Shown one piece after another: positions 1 to 7,605 of a DNA stretch of 9,630 nt (position 1 is the stretch's first letter; the number at the start of each line of letters is the position of its first letter). The stretch covers positions 1 through 9,630 of the forward strand of contig CAJLLX010000079.1 in the NCBI GenBank assembly GCA_905207535.1. The letters are read 5' to 3'. A program made the translations under genes and the position numbers. The notes under the pieces are model-generated. The model was given only the letters and a program-made list of their open reading frames with translations, was not told where the DNA came from and searched no databases. This stretch comes from an uncultured Muribaculaceae bacterium (GTDB lineage Bacteria; Bacteroidota; Bacteroidia; Bacteroidales; Muribaculaceae).

Positions 1-2383
1 GGTTGACGATGTCGCGCGGCATCCCCGCGAGCTTGGCCACATGTATGCCGAAGCTGTGCTCCGAACCTCCGCGCTCCAGTTTGCGCAGGAATACCACTTT
101 GCCGTCGATCTCCTTGACCGAGACGTTGTAGTTGACCACGCCGGGATAGGAGGCCTCCATCTCGTTGAGCTCGTGGTAATGGGTGGCGAAGAGGGTCTTG
201 GGGCGCAGGGGGGAGGCGTTGATGTATTCCACTATGGCCCAGGCTATGGAGATGCCGTCGTAGGTGGATGTGCCGCGGCCGAGCTCGTCGAAGAGGATGA
301 GCGAGCGGCGGCTCATGTTGTTGAGGATCGAGGCGGCCTCGTTCATCTCCACCATGAAGGTCGACTCGCCTAAGGAGATATTGTCGGAGGCTCCCACGCG
401 GGTGAAAATCTTGTCGACCACGCCGATATGGGCGCTCTCGGCGGCCACGAAGCTGCCGATCTGCGCCAGCAGCACATTGAGGGCCGTGGAGCGGAGCAGG
501 GCCGATTTACCCGACATGTTGGGGCCGGTGATCATCATTATCTGGGTGCCGTCGTTGTCGAGGTCCACGCTGTTGGAGATGTAGGGTGTGCCGATGGGGA
601 GCTCTTTCTCGATGACGGGATGGCGCCCCTCGCGGATGTCGATTTTGAGCGAATCGTCGACTACGGGACGGCAGTAGTGATTCTCCAGGGCCACTCGGGT
701 GAAGGAGAGGAGTGTGTCGAGGCGCGCTATGATCTGCGCATCGGTCTGGATGACGCCGACATAGTCGGCCAGCCGGGTGACAAGCGCCTGATAGACACGG
801 TTTTCGATGATTTCGATCTTCTCCTGGGCGGTGAGGATCTTCTCCTCGTATTCTTTGAGCTCCTGGGTGATGTAGCGCTCGGCGTTGACCAGGGTCTGCT
901 TGCGGATCCACTCTGAGGGCACCTTATCCTTGTGGGCGTTGGTCACCTCTATGTAGTAGCCGAAGACGCTGTTGTAGCCTATTTTGAGCGACGGGATGGA
1001 GGTGGCTTCGCTCTCTCGGCGCTGTATCTCCAGGAGGTAGTCCTTCCCCTGGAAGGCGATGTGGCGCAGCTCGTCGAGCTCGCTGTCTACCCCCTCGCGG
1101 ATCACATTGCCGCGGTTGAGGGCGTTGGGGGCATCCTCCACTATCTCCTTGGCGATGCGCTCGCAGATGAGCGAGCAGGGATTGAGTTGCTCGGCCATGG
1201 CGCGCAGGGGTTCGCAGTCGGTCTGCGCCAGCGCCTCTCTGATGGGCACGATGGCCTCGAGGGCGAGGCGCACCTGCACTATCTCGCGGGGAGTGATGCG
1301 GTTGACCGCCACCTTTGAGATGAGGCGCTCGAGGTCGCCGATCCGCTCCATCTGCTCCTGCAGCAGGTCGCGCAGGTCGGGGGTGCGGAAGAAATATTCC
1401 ACCACGTCGAGGCGGGTGTTGATGGCCTTGGGATCTTTGAGGGGGAAGGAGACCCAGCGGCGGATCATGCGTGCGCCCATAGGGCTGACGGTGCGGTCGA
1501 TGACGTCGAGAAGGCTCTTCCCCTCGTCGCCGAGCGACTGCAGCAGCTCGAGGTTGCGCACCGTGAATTTGTCGAGCCTCACGAAGGTATCCTCCTCTAT
1601 GCGGCTCAGGCGCGATATGTGGCCCGTCTGGGTGTGGCGGGTGATGTCGAGATAATGCAGGATGGCGCCTGAGGCGATGATGGCCGCCGGCATATTGTGG
1701 ATGCCGAACCCCTTGAGCGAGGTGGTCTCAAACTGCTTGAGCAGCCGGTCCATGGCCGCCTGCTCGGTGAAGATCCAGTCTTCGAGGTCGAAGGAGAGGT
1801 AGCGGCCGGTGAAGGCGCTCTCGAGGCGTTCGCGGCAGCCGCGCTCCACCAGCACCTCCTTGGGTGAGAAGTTGCCCATGAGCTTGTCTACATACTCCGC
1901 GGGCCCCTCGGCGGTGAGAAACTCGCCGGTGGAGATGTCGAGGAAGGCTACGCCCACCAGTGAGCTCTTGGCGAAATGCACCGCGGCGAGAAAATTGTTC
2001 TCGCGGTGGTCGAGCACATTGTCGTTGAGCGCCACGCCGGGGGTCACCACCTCAGTGATGCCGCGCTTCACCAGTTTGCCCGCCTTGACGGTCTTGGGGT
2101 CCTCGAGCTGCTCGCAGATGGCCACGCGCTTGCCGGCGCGCACCAGTCGGGGCAGATACGTGTCGAGCGCATGGTGGGGGAATCCCGCCAGCGCCACCTG
2201 CGAGGCGTAGCCGTTGGCACGCTTGGTGAGCGTGATGCCGAGTATTTCCGATGCCGTAATGGCATCGTCGGCGAAAGTCTCGTAGAAGTCGCCCACGCGA
2301 AAGAGAAGCACCGCGTCGGGGTGCTTCTTCTTCATTTCGGCGTATTGGGCCATCAGTTTGCTGTTGGCGTTTTTATCTGCCAC
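1..2383 (-). CDS. mutS: DNA mismatch repair protein MutS (3' end outside window)
   Basis: MutS recognises base mismatches and small loops and recruits MutL in an ATP-dependent manner. About 794 codons are present; the family is usually about 860-880 residues, so the last C-terminal part (dimerisation region) lies beyond the left edge. Seen in the translation: the mismatch-binding Phe-x-Glu motif in GDFYETF (F33, E35), the Walker A loop GPNMSGKS (about 620-627), and Walker B plus signature LFDELGRGTSTYDG (D699, E700). All catalytic motifs are intact. The start is the GTG at 2383: it gives the family-typical N-terminus MADKNANSKLMAQYAEMKKK, and an in-frame TAA lies 7 bases upstream. The next candidate is ATG at 2353, ten residues in. 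No Shine-Dalgarno is visible, as usual for Bacteroidota. The gene follows lpxB on the same strand after 78 bases, with a promoter-like sequence in the gap, so it may be transcribed both with and apart from lpxB. Confidence 0.97.
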   Translation of the reverse strand, partial: MADKNANSKLMAQYAEMKKKHPDAVLLFRVGDFYETFADDAITASEILGITLTKRANGYASQVALAGFPHHALDTYLPRLVRAGKRVAICEQLEDPKTVKAGKLVKRGITEVVTPGVALNDNVLDHRENNFLAAVHFAKSSLVGVAFLDISTGEFLTAEGPAEYVDKLMGNFSPKEVLVERGCRERLESAFTGRYLSFDLEDWIFTEQAAMDRLLKQFETTSLKGFGIHNMPAAIIASGAILHYLDITRHTQTGHISRLSRIEEDTFVRLDKFTVRNLELLQSLGDEGKSLLDVIDRTVSPMGARMIRRWVSFPLKDPKAINTRLDVVEYFFRTPDLRDLLQEQMERIGDLERLISKVAVNRITPREIVQVRLALEAIVPIREALAQTDCEPLRAMAEQLNPCSLICERIAKEIVEDAPNALNRGNVIREGVDSELDELRHIAFQGKDYLLEIQRRESEATSIPSLKIGYNSVFGYYIEVTNAHKDKVPSEWIRKQTLVNAERYITQELKEYEEKILTAQEKIEIIENRVYQALVTRLADYVGVIQTDAQIIARLDTLLSFTRVALENHYCRPVVDDSLKIDIREGRHPVIEKELPIGTPYISNSVDLDNDGTQIMMITGPNMSGKSALLRSTALNVLLAQIGSFVAAESAHIGVVDKIFTRVGASDNISLGESTFMVEMNEAASILNNMSRRSLILFDELGRGTSTYDGISIAWAIVEYINASPLRPKTLFATHYHELNEMEASYPGVVNYNVSVKEIDGKVVFLRKLERGGSEHSFGIHVAKLAGMPRDIVN

Positions 2384-2422
2384 CCGTATTTAAGAAAAAA
2401 AGAGATTGATATTCAGTTGCCT

Positions 2423-2444
2423 GGCACCCCTTGGGCGGGGAGCC
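2423..2444 (-). other. Hairpin at the predicted 5' end of the mutS transcript
   Basis: On the minus strand GGCTCCCC and GGGGTGCC flank a six-base loop (GCCCAA), giving seven G-C pairs around one T-T mismatch. It starts about where the candidate mutS promoter would initiate. A T7 tract occurs on the same strand at 2401-2395, but 22 bases beyond the stem, too far for a classical intrinsic terminator. It could be a weak lpxB end signal or a 5' stem in the mutS mRNA. Confidence 0.35.
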
Positions 2445-2450
2445 TTTGTG

Positions 2451-2482
2451 CAAATATACGATTATTTTCCGGAACGGCCAAG
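2451..2482 (-). promoter_or_regulatory. Candidate Bacteroidota promoter for mutS
   Basis: On the minus strand CTTG (2482-2479) is followed by 20 bases and TATATTTG (2458-2451), matching the Bacteroidota primary sigma pattern TTTG-N19-21-TAnnTTTG at all fixed positions of the -7 box and three of four of the -33 box. The -33 element lies inside the last codons of lpxB. Predicted transcription start is near 2445, giving a leader of about 60 bases to the GTG of mutS. The match is by eye; it has not been tested against chance occurrence. Confidence 0.45.
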
Positions 2483-3619
2483 CGCCTTGAGGTCGGAAAA
2501 GATGACATTGGCGGCGCGCTCGGGGGCGTCGGAGGTGCCGAGGCGCGAGCGCATCAGGGCGTAGCCGTCGAGCATGGCTTGGCGGCCGGGGGCTCCGGGC
2601 ACGATCTGCGCCAGACGGTCGGCCACGGCGTCGACGGTGCAGAGGTGCACGAGCATCTCGGGCACTATCTCGCGGTCGGCAATCAGATTGGGAAGCGACA
2701 CGAAGAGGCACTTGATGAGGCGCTTCATGATGTTGTAGCTCAGGCGCGAGCCGTTGGCGCGGTAGCATACCACCTGCGGTGTGCCCAGCAGGGCGGTCTC
2801 CAGTGTGGCCGTGCCCGAAGTGACCAGGGCGCACGAGGCATTGCGGAGCAGCTCGAAAGTGGCGCCCTCCAACACCGGCAGCGACGTGTACTGTGTGTAG
2901 AAACTGCGCTCGATGGCCGGAGCACCGGCCACCACAGGCTGGAGCTGCGGAAAGCGGGCGGCCACGTCGCGCATGATGGGCAGATTGTTGCGTATCTCCC
3001 CTCGGCGGCTACCCGGCACGAGAGCTAAGATGGGGCGCTCGGAATCGAGGCCGTGAGCCGCGCAGAAGTCGGTGAGCGACGGCAGCGAGGCCTCTTTGCG
3101 GTCTACCTCCTCCACCGAGGGGTTGCCCACATACTCCACCTCCATCCCCTTGCTGCGGAAAAATGGCACCTCGAAGGGGAGGATGCTGAGCACCTTGCGG
3201 CAGTAGCGCCGTATATCCTTGACGCGCCACTCTTTCCAGGCCCACACCTTCGGCGAGATGTAGTAGTAGACCGGTATCCCCATGGCATGAGCCGCCTTGG
3301 CCAGACGCAGGTTGAAACTGGGATAGTCCACGAGGATCAGCGCATCGGGGTGGGTGGCCTCGAGGGCGGCGCGGGCGGTGCGGAAATTGCCGAAGATCTG
3401 GCCCAGATGGCGCAGCACCTCGCTGAAGGCCATAAAGGCCATGTCGCGGTAGTGTATCACCGGCGTGGCCTCCGGGTCGCTCTCCCGTGCCGCCGCGGTC
3501 ATCTCGTCGCCCCCGAGGAAGACGAATTGTGCCTCAGGGTCGGCCTGTCGCAGTGCCCGCATCAGCGGCGCTGCATGTATATCGCCCGATGCCTCGCCGG
3601 CAGATAAAAAATATTTCAT
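2462..3619 (-). CDS. lpxB: Lipid A disaccharide synthase LpxB
   Basis: LpxB (glycosyltransferase family 19) joins UDP-2,3-diacylglucosamine to lipid X (2,3-diacylglucosamine 1-phosphate), forming the disaccharide core of lipid A at the inner membrane. The 385-residue product has the usual full length for the family. Visible family blocks in order: GEASGDIHA (8-16), DYPSFNLRLAK (98-108), ISPKVWAWK (121-129), FEVPFF (149-154), VGNP (164-167), PGSRRGEI (202-209), SGTATLE (268-274, donor-binding region) and NLIADREIVPEML (311-323). The ATG at 3619 gives the typical N-terminus MKYFLSAGEASGD and the stop is TAA. It lies 57 bases after the DUF4954-type gene and 78 bases before mutS, all on one strand, which suggests co-transcription from upstream; only weak partial promoter matches are seen in the 57-base gap. 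No defects are visible. Confidence 0.96.
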   Translation of the reverse strand: MKYFLSAGEASGDIHAAPLMRALRQADPEAQFVFLGGDEMTAAARESDPEATPVIHYRDMAFMAFSEVLRHLGQIFGNFRTARAALEATHPDALILVDYPSFNLRLAKAAHAMGIPVYYYISPKVWAWKEWRVKDIRRYCRKVLSILPFEVPFFRSKGMEVEYVGNPSVEEVDRKEASLPSLTDFCAAHGLDSERPILALVPGSRRGEIRNNLPIMRDVAARFPQLQPVVAGAPAIERSFYTQYTSLPVLEGATFELLRNASCALVTSGTATLETALLGTPQVVCYRANGSRLSYNIMKRLIKCLFVSLPNLIADREIVPEMLVHLCTVDAVADRLAQIVPGAPGRQAMLDGYALMRSRLGTSDAPERAANVIFSDLKALGRSGK

Positions 3620-3676
3620 GTTTCTGTGGTTCTATGGTAAAATAGGGATAACATTACGCCCCGGTTGACGTAAACC

Positions 3677-5653
3677 CTACTTCGGAAGACGGGAGATCAG
3701 ATCATCATGTAACGCTGATTTGGTGTCGATATGGTCGAGGACCATGCGCACGAAGGAATCGCGCTCGAAGTCGCCGCGGACATGCTCGAAGTCGTTGCGG
3801 CGGTTGCCGTCGGTGGAGGCGTCGAGGCCGAAGCCGATGCGGGAGACGGCGGAGAATTCCTTGCGGGCGTCGTCGTAGAGCATGCGGTCGAGTTTTACCA
3901 CATTGTCGCGCCAGCGGTCGGCGATGGCGCGGATGTCGGCGAAGGTGAGGTCGTAGACATCCTTTCCCCACCAGCGGCGGAAGTTGGCGGCGACCCATGT
4001 CCACTCCATGTCGTAGTAGCTCTCGGCGAGGGCGCGGAAGCGGGCGTTGACCTGCTCCAGCGAGTCTACGGCGCCGGAGTTGACGTCGGCGCAGAGCGCC
4101 TTGATTTCGCTCTTGGGGGCGAAGAGTCCGGCCAGGTCGAGCCACTCGCCGGCTCCGGCCTCGGTGGTGGGAGCGAGGCGGCGGTGGAGGTCCTCCTCAT
4201 CGCGGATGGGGGCACCCTCGAGGCGCTTGAGCACCGAGTTGCCCATAAATTTGTCGATGGCCATGGCGTAGTATTCGCGTCCCTTGCGGAGTGCTGAAGC
4301 CTTGATGACCATCCCCTGATAGGAGTAGTGGTCGGAGGTCTCGCCCGAGGTGGCCTCGATGGCGTTGAGGAGCGAGACTCCGTCCATCATCTTGTTGACG
4401 GTGTAGGGCGAGAGAAGGTTGAAATTGATGAAATCGAGACGGTTGGGCGTGCGCCGCTTGTCGCGTTTGGGCCACTTCATGGCGTCGCGGATGGTGCCCA
4501 CGCTCTTGAGGTTGACACCCGGCACGAGATGCGGGATGCCCGAGTTCTCTATGAGGTAGCTGAAGGGGAGGCGCGAGGTGTCGGGATGGTTGACATGGCG
4601 CCCCATCACCAGCGAGAAGGCGCCGATGTGGGCCGGCCAGAGCACGTAGCTGTCGCTGGTGGTCTTGGAGCCGCGGTCTACCACACCCTGGTGGATAGGG
4701 CCGAGTTTGTACATGTGGTTGCTCTGGTTTGAGCCCGAGCCGGCGTTGAGGAAGGAGAACATCCCCGCGATGAGCAGGCTCGATTTGTGCATGGTCACGG
4801 TGTAAGGTCCGGCGAAGATGGCCGCGGCCTCGCCGTTTTCGCAGGCGCAGTTGGCGAAGAAGAGCGAATCGTGGGCCGAGAAGAGGCGTGTCAGTTCGGT
4901 GGCCTGCCCTACGAATGTGTGGAGGATTACCGCACCTTCGTCGACTGTGGCTCCTGCCGAGATGATGAAGTCGCGTGCCATGACATTGTCGCCCACGAGC
5001 ACGGGGTCGGCCGGCTCCGACATTATCGAGCCGTTGCGAAGCGACTTGGCGCCTCGGATGGTGGCCGAGGGGCCGATGTAGACATCGTGGATGGCTCCGG
5101 CGTTGACTATGGTGACATTTTCGGCGATGGTGCCGGTGGAGGAGGTGCGCGAGGCCGCATAGTCGGCTATGAGAGCACGGAGGCGGTCGGTGAGGGCCTT
5201 GTCGTGGCGGTACATGGCGATGATGTAGGCCACATGGGCCGAGAGGCAGTCGCAGATGGGCACCTCGCGGCCTCCGGTCTCATTGAGCACCGACACCTCG
5301 GTGCCGTTGCCGAAGGAGGAGGTTCCGGTCATGGCCACGCAGGCGGTGTTTTCGATCACCGTGCCCCGGCCTATGGTGTAGTCGGCGATGTAGTTGCCGA
5401 TGCGGTTGATGAGCACATCGTCGGCGACGGTGCAATTGTGGATGGTGGCGCTGTAGATGCCGGCGGCCATGGGGATGCGCCCTTCGCGCATCACGATGCC
5501 CTCGGTGGTGCCGAGGGCTACGGCGCCTGAGAAGCTGACGTCGCGGTAGTGGGCCGGACGAAAGGGGTCGGCGACGCTGACGAGCGACCAGTCGGCGCAG
5601 CGGCAGCCGTTGAGCTCGAGCGCTTGTGTCTCGGTGGGGGTTAGGGGTCTCAT
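3677..5653 (-). CDS. DUF4954-type left-handed beta-helix protein of unknown function
   Basis: A 658-residue protein resembling the DUF4954 family, common in Bacteroidota and without an assigned reaction. The first about 350 residues show irregular hexapeptide periodicity typical of left-handed parallel beta-helices in GlmU/LpxA-type acyltransferases (for example IHNCTVADDVLINRIGNYIA near 71-90, and the segment around 178-245). Conserved-looking blocks include SSFGNGTEVSVLNETGGRE (112-130), IFAGPYTVTMHKSSLLIAGM (279-298), NAGSGSNQSNHMYKLGPIHQ (303-322) and MGRHVNHPD (350-358). The C-terminal 250 residues are not helix-repeat-like and look alpha-helical, with SGETSDHYSYQ and KFMGNSVLKRLEG. No signal peptide is seen, so it is probably cytoplasmic. 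ATG 5653 and TAG 3679 bound it. It sits between rfbC (74 bases upstream) and lpxB, which suggests a role in sugar-nucleotide or envelope-glycan metabolism; this is inferred only from fold and neighbours. Family assignment is from remembered sequence similarity. Confidence 0.88.
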   Translation of the reverse strand: MRPLTPTETQALELNGCRCADWSLVSVADPFRPAHYRDVSFSGAVALGTTEGIVMREGRIPMAAGIYSATIHNCTVADDVLINRIGNYIADYTIGRGTVIENTACVAMTGTSSFGNGTEVSVLNETGGREVPICDCLSAHVAYIIAMYRHDKALTDRLRALIADYAASRTSSTGTIAENVTIVNAGAIHDVYIGPSATIRGAKSLRNGSIMSEPADPVLVGDNVMARDFIISAGATVDEGAVILHTFVGQATELTRLFSAHDSLFFANCACENGEAAAIFAGPYTVTMHKSSLLIAGMFSFLNAGSGSNQSNHMYKLGPIHQGVVDRGSKTTSDSYVLWPAHIGAFSLVMGRHVNHPDTSRLPFSYLIENSGIPHLVPGVNLKSVGTIRDAMKWPKRDKRRTPNRLDFINFNLLSPYTVNKMMDGVSLLNAIEATSGETSDHYSYQGMVIKASALRKGREYYAMAIDKFMGNSVLKRLEGAPIRDEEDLHRRLAPTTEAGAGEWLDLAGLFAPKSEIKALCADVNSGAVDSLEQVNARFRALAESYYDMEWTWVAANFRRWWGKDVYDLTFADIRAIADRWRDNVVKLDRMLYDDARKEFSAVSRIGFGLDASTDGNRRNDFEHVRGDFERDSFVRMVLDHIDTKSALHDDLISRLPK

Positions 5654-5727
5654 ATCATAGGGTATTTTGGGGAACTTCGGACTGCGTCCTCAGCACGGTG
5701 TTGTTGATGTTTTTGGCGGGGAGAGGA

Positions 5728-6291
5728 TTAGAAGGCGGTGACCAGGGAAGCGATCTCGGCGAGGGGGAGGCCCCGGAGGTCTTTGGGGCTCAGGTTGCTT
5801 TCAGCCGGAGGGATGGGCCAGGCTACGGCCACATCGGGGTCGTCGAAGCGCAGGGTGGCCTCCGACTCGGGGCAGTAGAGGTTGTCGACCTTGTACTGGA
5901 ACTGCGCCGTGTCGCTCAGCACCTGAAATCCGTGGGCGAAATACCGGGGGATGAAAAGCTGACGGTGGTTTTCGGCCGAAAGCTCTATGGCCACATGTCG
6001 GCCGAAAGTGGGCGAGCCGGGCCGGAGGTCGACAGCCACATCGAGCACCCGCCCCTGCGACACACGCACCAGTTTGGCCTGTGAATGAGCGCCGCGCTGC
6101 AAGTGGAGGCCCCGGAGCACACCCCGGGTGGAGAACGACTCGTTGTCCTGCACGAAAGTGAGATCCGGGCAGCCTATGGCGGCGCGAAACTCCTCGAGGC
6201 GGAAGGTCTCCATGAAGTATCCGCGCCCGTCGCCGAAGCAGCGCGGCTCAATCACCCATACCCCTTTTATTTCGGTCTCAATATAGTTCAT
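5728..6291 (-). CDS. rfbC: dTDP-4-dehydrorhamnose 3,5-epimerase (RmlC/RfbC)
   Basis: RmlC epimerises dTDP-4-dehydro-6-deoxyglucose at C3 and C5, the third step of dTDP-L-rhamnose synthesis. The 187-residue product is a complete single-domain cupin. Seen: FGDGRGYFMETF (19-30), the RGLHLQ block with the presumed catalytic base His63, LDVAVDLR (83-90), FAHGFQVL (118-125), QYKVDNLYCPESE (132-144) and LSPKD, whose Asp171 would pair with His63 as in known RmlC structures. The ATG at 6291 is chosen because MNYIETEIKGVWVIEPRCFG fits the family N-terminus; the frame extends to a TTG at 6315, but that codon lies inside the promoter -7 box. The rest of the rhamnose pathway (rfbA, rfbB, rfbD) is not in this window, so the gene is solitary here. 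It probably heads the leftward transcript into the DUF4954-type gene. Confidence 0.95.
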   Translation of the reverse strand: MNYIETEIKGVWVIEPRCFGDGRGYFMETFRLEEFRAAIGCPDLTFVQDNESFSTRGVLRGLHLQRGAHSQAKLVRVSQGRVLDVAVDLRPGSPTFGRHVAIELSAENHRQLFIPRYFAHGFQVLSDTAQFQYKVDNLYCPESEATLRFDDPDVAVAWPIPPAESNLSPKDLRGLPLAEIASLVTAF

Positions 6292-6297
6292 CGGATG

Positions 6298-6329
6298 TTT
6301 GCTATTTATCCGCAAAATTACTAATTTTG
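6298..6329 (+). promoter_or_regulatory. Candidate promoter for the GlmU-like gene (rightward)
   Basis: TTTG (6298-6301), 20 bases, TAATTTTG (6322-6329): an exact match to the Bacteroidota primary sigma consensus in both boxes and spacing. Predicted start is near 6335, leaving an A-rich leader of about 49 bases before ATG 6384 and no Shine-Dalgarno. Its -33 box lies in the predicted 5' leader of rfbC, so the two promoters overlap and could compete for polymerase. Confidence 0.6.
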
Positions 6330-6330
6330 C
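6312..6330. repeat. Perfect palindrome formed by two back-to-back -7 boxes
   Basis: GCAAAATTA, a central C at 6321, then TAATTTTGC: two nine-base arms in perfect inverted repeat. Each arm contains TAATTTTG, the -7 box of one of two divergent promoters (leftward rfbC, rightward GlmU-like gene). The symmetry could also serve a dimeric regulator, but that is inference. Confidence 0.8.
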
Positions 6331-6344
6331 TCATATAATAAAAA
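6313..6344 (-). promoter_or_regulatory. Candidate promoter for rfbC (leftward)
   Basis: On the minus strand TAATTTTG (6320-6313) matches the -7 pattern TAnnTTTG exactly. Twenty bases upstream is TTTT (6344-6341), a partial -33 box. Predicted transcription start is near 6306, giving a short leader of about 15 bases before ATG 6291. Supports ATG 6291 over the upstream TTG as start. Confidence 0.45.
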
Positions 6345-6383
6345 CAGATTAAACAAGTCATAAACAAGAATACGCGAGGGATT

Positions 6384-7556
6384 ATGAAACAGATCAATGT
6401 AATACTCTTCGACGTGCCTGCGGTGCGCGAGAATCTGCTTCCGATGAGCTATACACGCCCTGTAGCCGACTTTCTGCTGGGCATCAACACTCTGCGCCGC
6501 AAATGGGAGATTTTTCTCCCCGGCAACTATTCGTATCTGACCGCCGACTATCTGGCCGAGAAATTTCCGATGGTGGAGGCCGAGGACAATGTGTTCGTCG
6601 CATCGCATGTGGTGGCCACACCTGACATGGCGAAGGCCGTGGAAGCTCTGGAGCCGGGTGAGACTCTTTGCGGCGAGACCCGCAGCGGCCACCGCGTGCT
6701 GCTGGCCATGCGCGGCACCTTAGCGCAGTATCGCGCCCTGCAGGGCAGCTGCGAAGGGGCGAAGGAATTTGCCGACAAGGTCGACGCCGTGGAGAATCTC
6801 TACGACATCTTCCTGCTCAACGGCCGCCAGATCGAAGACGACTTCCAGGTGCTGACCCACCGCCGCGAGGGGCAGAGCATACCCCGCAGCAACACGGTGA
6901 TCGGCGATCCCGAGCAGGTGTTCATCGAGAGCGGTGCTATAGTGGAGGGCGTGGTGCTCAATGCATCCCACGGCCCCATCTACGTTGGGCGCCATGTGGA
7001 TATCATGGAGGGTAGCTGCCTGCGCGGCCCCATCTCGCTGGGCGAGCACTCTACGGTGAACATGGGCACAAAGATCTATCCCGGCACCTCGCTCGGTCCC
7101 TGGTGCAAGGTGGGCGGCGAGCTCAACAATGTGGTGATGTTCGGCTTCAGCAACAAGGCCCACGACGGCTTCCTTGGCAATGCCGTGATAGGCGAGTGGT
7201 GCAATCTCGGCGCCGGCTGCGTGGCCTCGAATCTCAAAAACGACTACACCGAAATCAAGTTGTGGAACTATCCCTCACACCGCTTCCTCCGCACGGGGCT
7301 GCAATTTTGCGGCCTGATCATGGGCGACCACTCGAAGGCGGGCATCAACACCATGTTCAATACCGCCACTGTGGTGGGTGTGGGTGTCAATATCCACGGC
7401 TCGGGCTTCCCGCGCAACTTTATCGCCTCTTTCAGCGAAGGTGGCGCCGCCGGATTCACCGACCCCCCTGCCGATGGAGAAATTTTTCGACACCGCTACG
7501 CGCATGATGGCTCGCCGCGGACGCGCCCTGTCGGATGCCGACCACCGCATCTTTGA
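6384..7556 (+). CDS. GlmU-like sugar nucleotidyltransferase (NTP_transf_4 + left-handed beta-helix), frameshifted near its 3' end
   Basis: Resembles the Bacteroidota 'GlmU family / putative sugar nucleotidyltransferase' proteins: an N-terminal nucleotidyltransferase-like domain (about 1-150, with LLPMSYTRPVADFLLGINTL at 18-37) and a C-terminal hexapeptide beta-helix (about 165-345; GPIYVGRHVDIMEGSCLRGP at 197-216, GEWCNLGAGCVASNLKNDY at 270-288). The fold suggests nucleotide-sugar formation and acyl transfer, but the usual G-x-G-T-R-M pyrophosphorylase loop is not visible and the substrate is unknown. As read, the product is 390 residues, but after D360 in a C6 run (7463-7468) the frame departs into an Arg/Pro-rich tail ending at 7556. 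Removing one C restores a 401-residue protein ending at 7590 with a normal helical C-terminus. The cause may be a sequencing error, a genuine mutation or, less likely, programmed slippage. It has its own promoter, divergent from rfbC. Confidence 0.88.
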   Translation: MKQINVILFDVPAVRENLLPMSYTRPVADFLLGINTLRRKWEIFLPGNYSYLTADYLAEKFPMVEAEDNVFVASHVVATPDMAKAVEALEPGETLCGETRSGHRVLLAMRGTLAQYRALQGSCEGAKEFADKVDAVENLYDIFLLNGRQIEDDFQVLTHRREGQSIPRSNTVIGDPEQVFIESGAIVEGVVLNASHGPIYVGRHVDIMEGSCLRGPISLGEHSTVNMGTKIYPGTSLGPWCKVGGELNNVVMFGFSNKAHDGFLGNAVIGEWCNLGAGCVASNLKNDYTEIKLWNYPSHRFLRTGLQFCGLIMGDHSKAGINTMFNTATVVGVGVNIHGSGFPRNFIASFSEGGAAGFTDPPADGEIFRHRYAHDGSPRTRPVGCRPPHL

Positions 7557-7590
7557 CGCAATCCGCTCCATGGCCGACAATTACAAGTAA
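7463..7590 (+). other. Displaced C-terminal coding segment of the GlmU-like gene (+1 frame)
   Basis: In the +1 frame after the C6 run the sequence encodes LPMEKFFDTATRMMARR and continues to SMADNYK, ending with TAA at 7588-7590. This amphipathic helical tail (about 40 residues) resembles the expected end of the family, and its codons are GC-ending like the rest of the gene. The zero-frame alternative (7464-7556) is a low-complexity tail rich in Arg, His and Pro. The gene's natural end is therefore most likely 7590, not 7556. Confidence 0.75.
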
Positions 7591-7605
7591 AATCCCGCAT
7601 ACTCC

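Noticed and set aside
2395..2401. T7 tract upstream of mutS as a phase-variation switch or lpxB terminator
   Set aside because: Seven bases is short for a contingency tract, it lies in a leader where one-base changes have no obvious effect, and it is 22 bases away from the nearest stem.
1976..3028. A 350-codon plus-strand open frame spanning mutS, the intergenic gap and lpxB
   Set aside because: It is antisense to two well-recognised genes whose motifs are intact, has Gly/Val/His-rich composition typical of antisense frames in GC-rich DNA, and crosses a gene boundary without any family resemblance.
4787..5530. A 247-codon plus-strand open frame with repetitive Gly/Val/Asp/His content
   Set aside because: It is the antisense of the hexapeptide-repeat region of the DUF4954-type gene; the apparent repeats mirror the periodic codons on the other strand.
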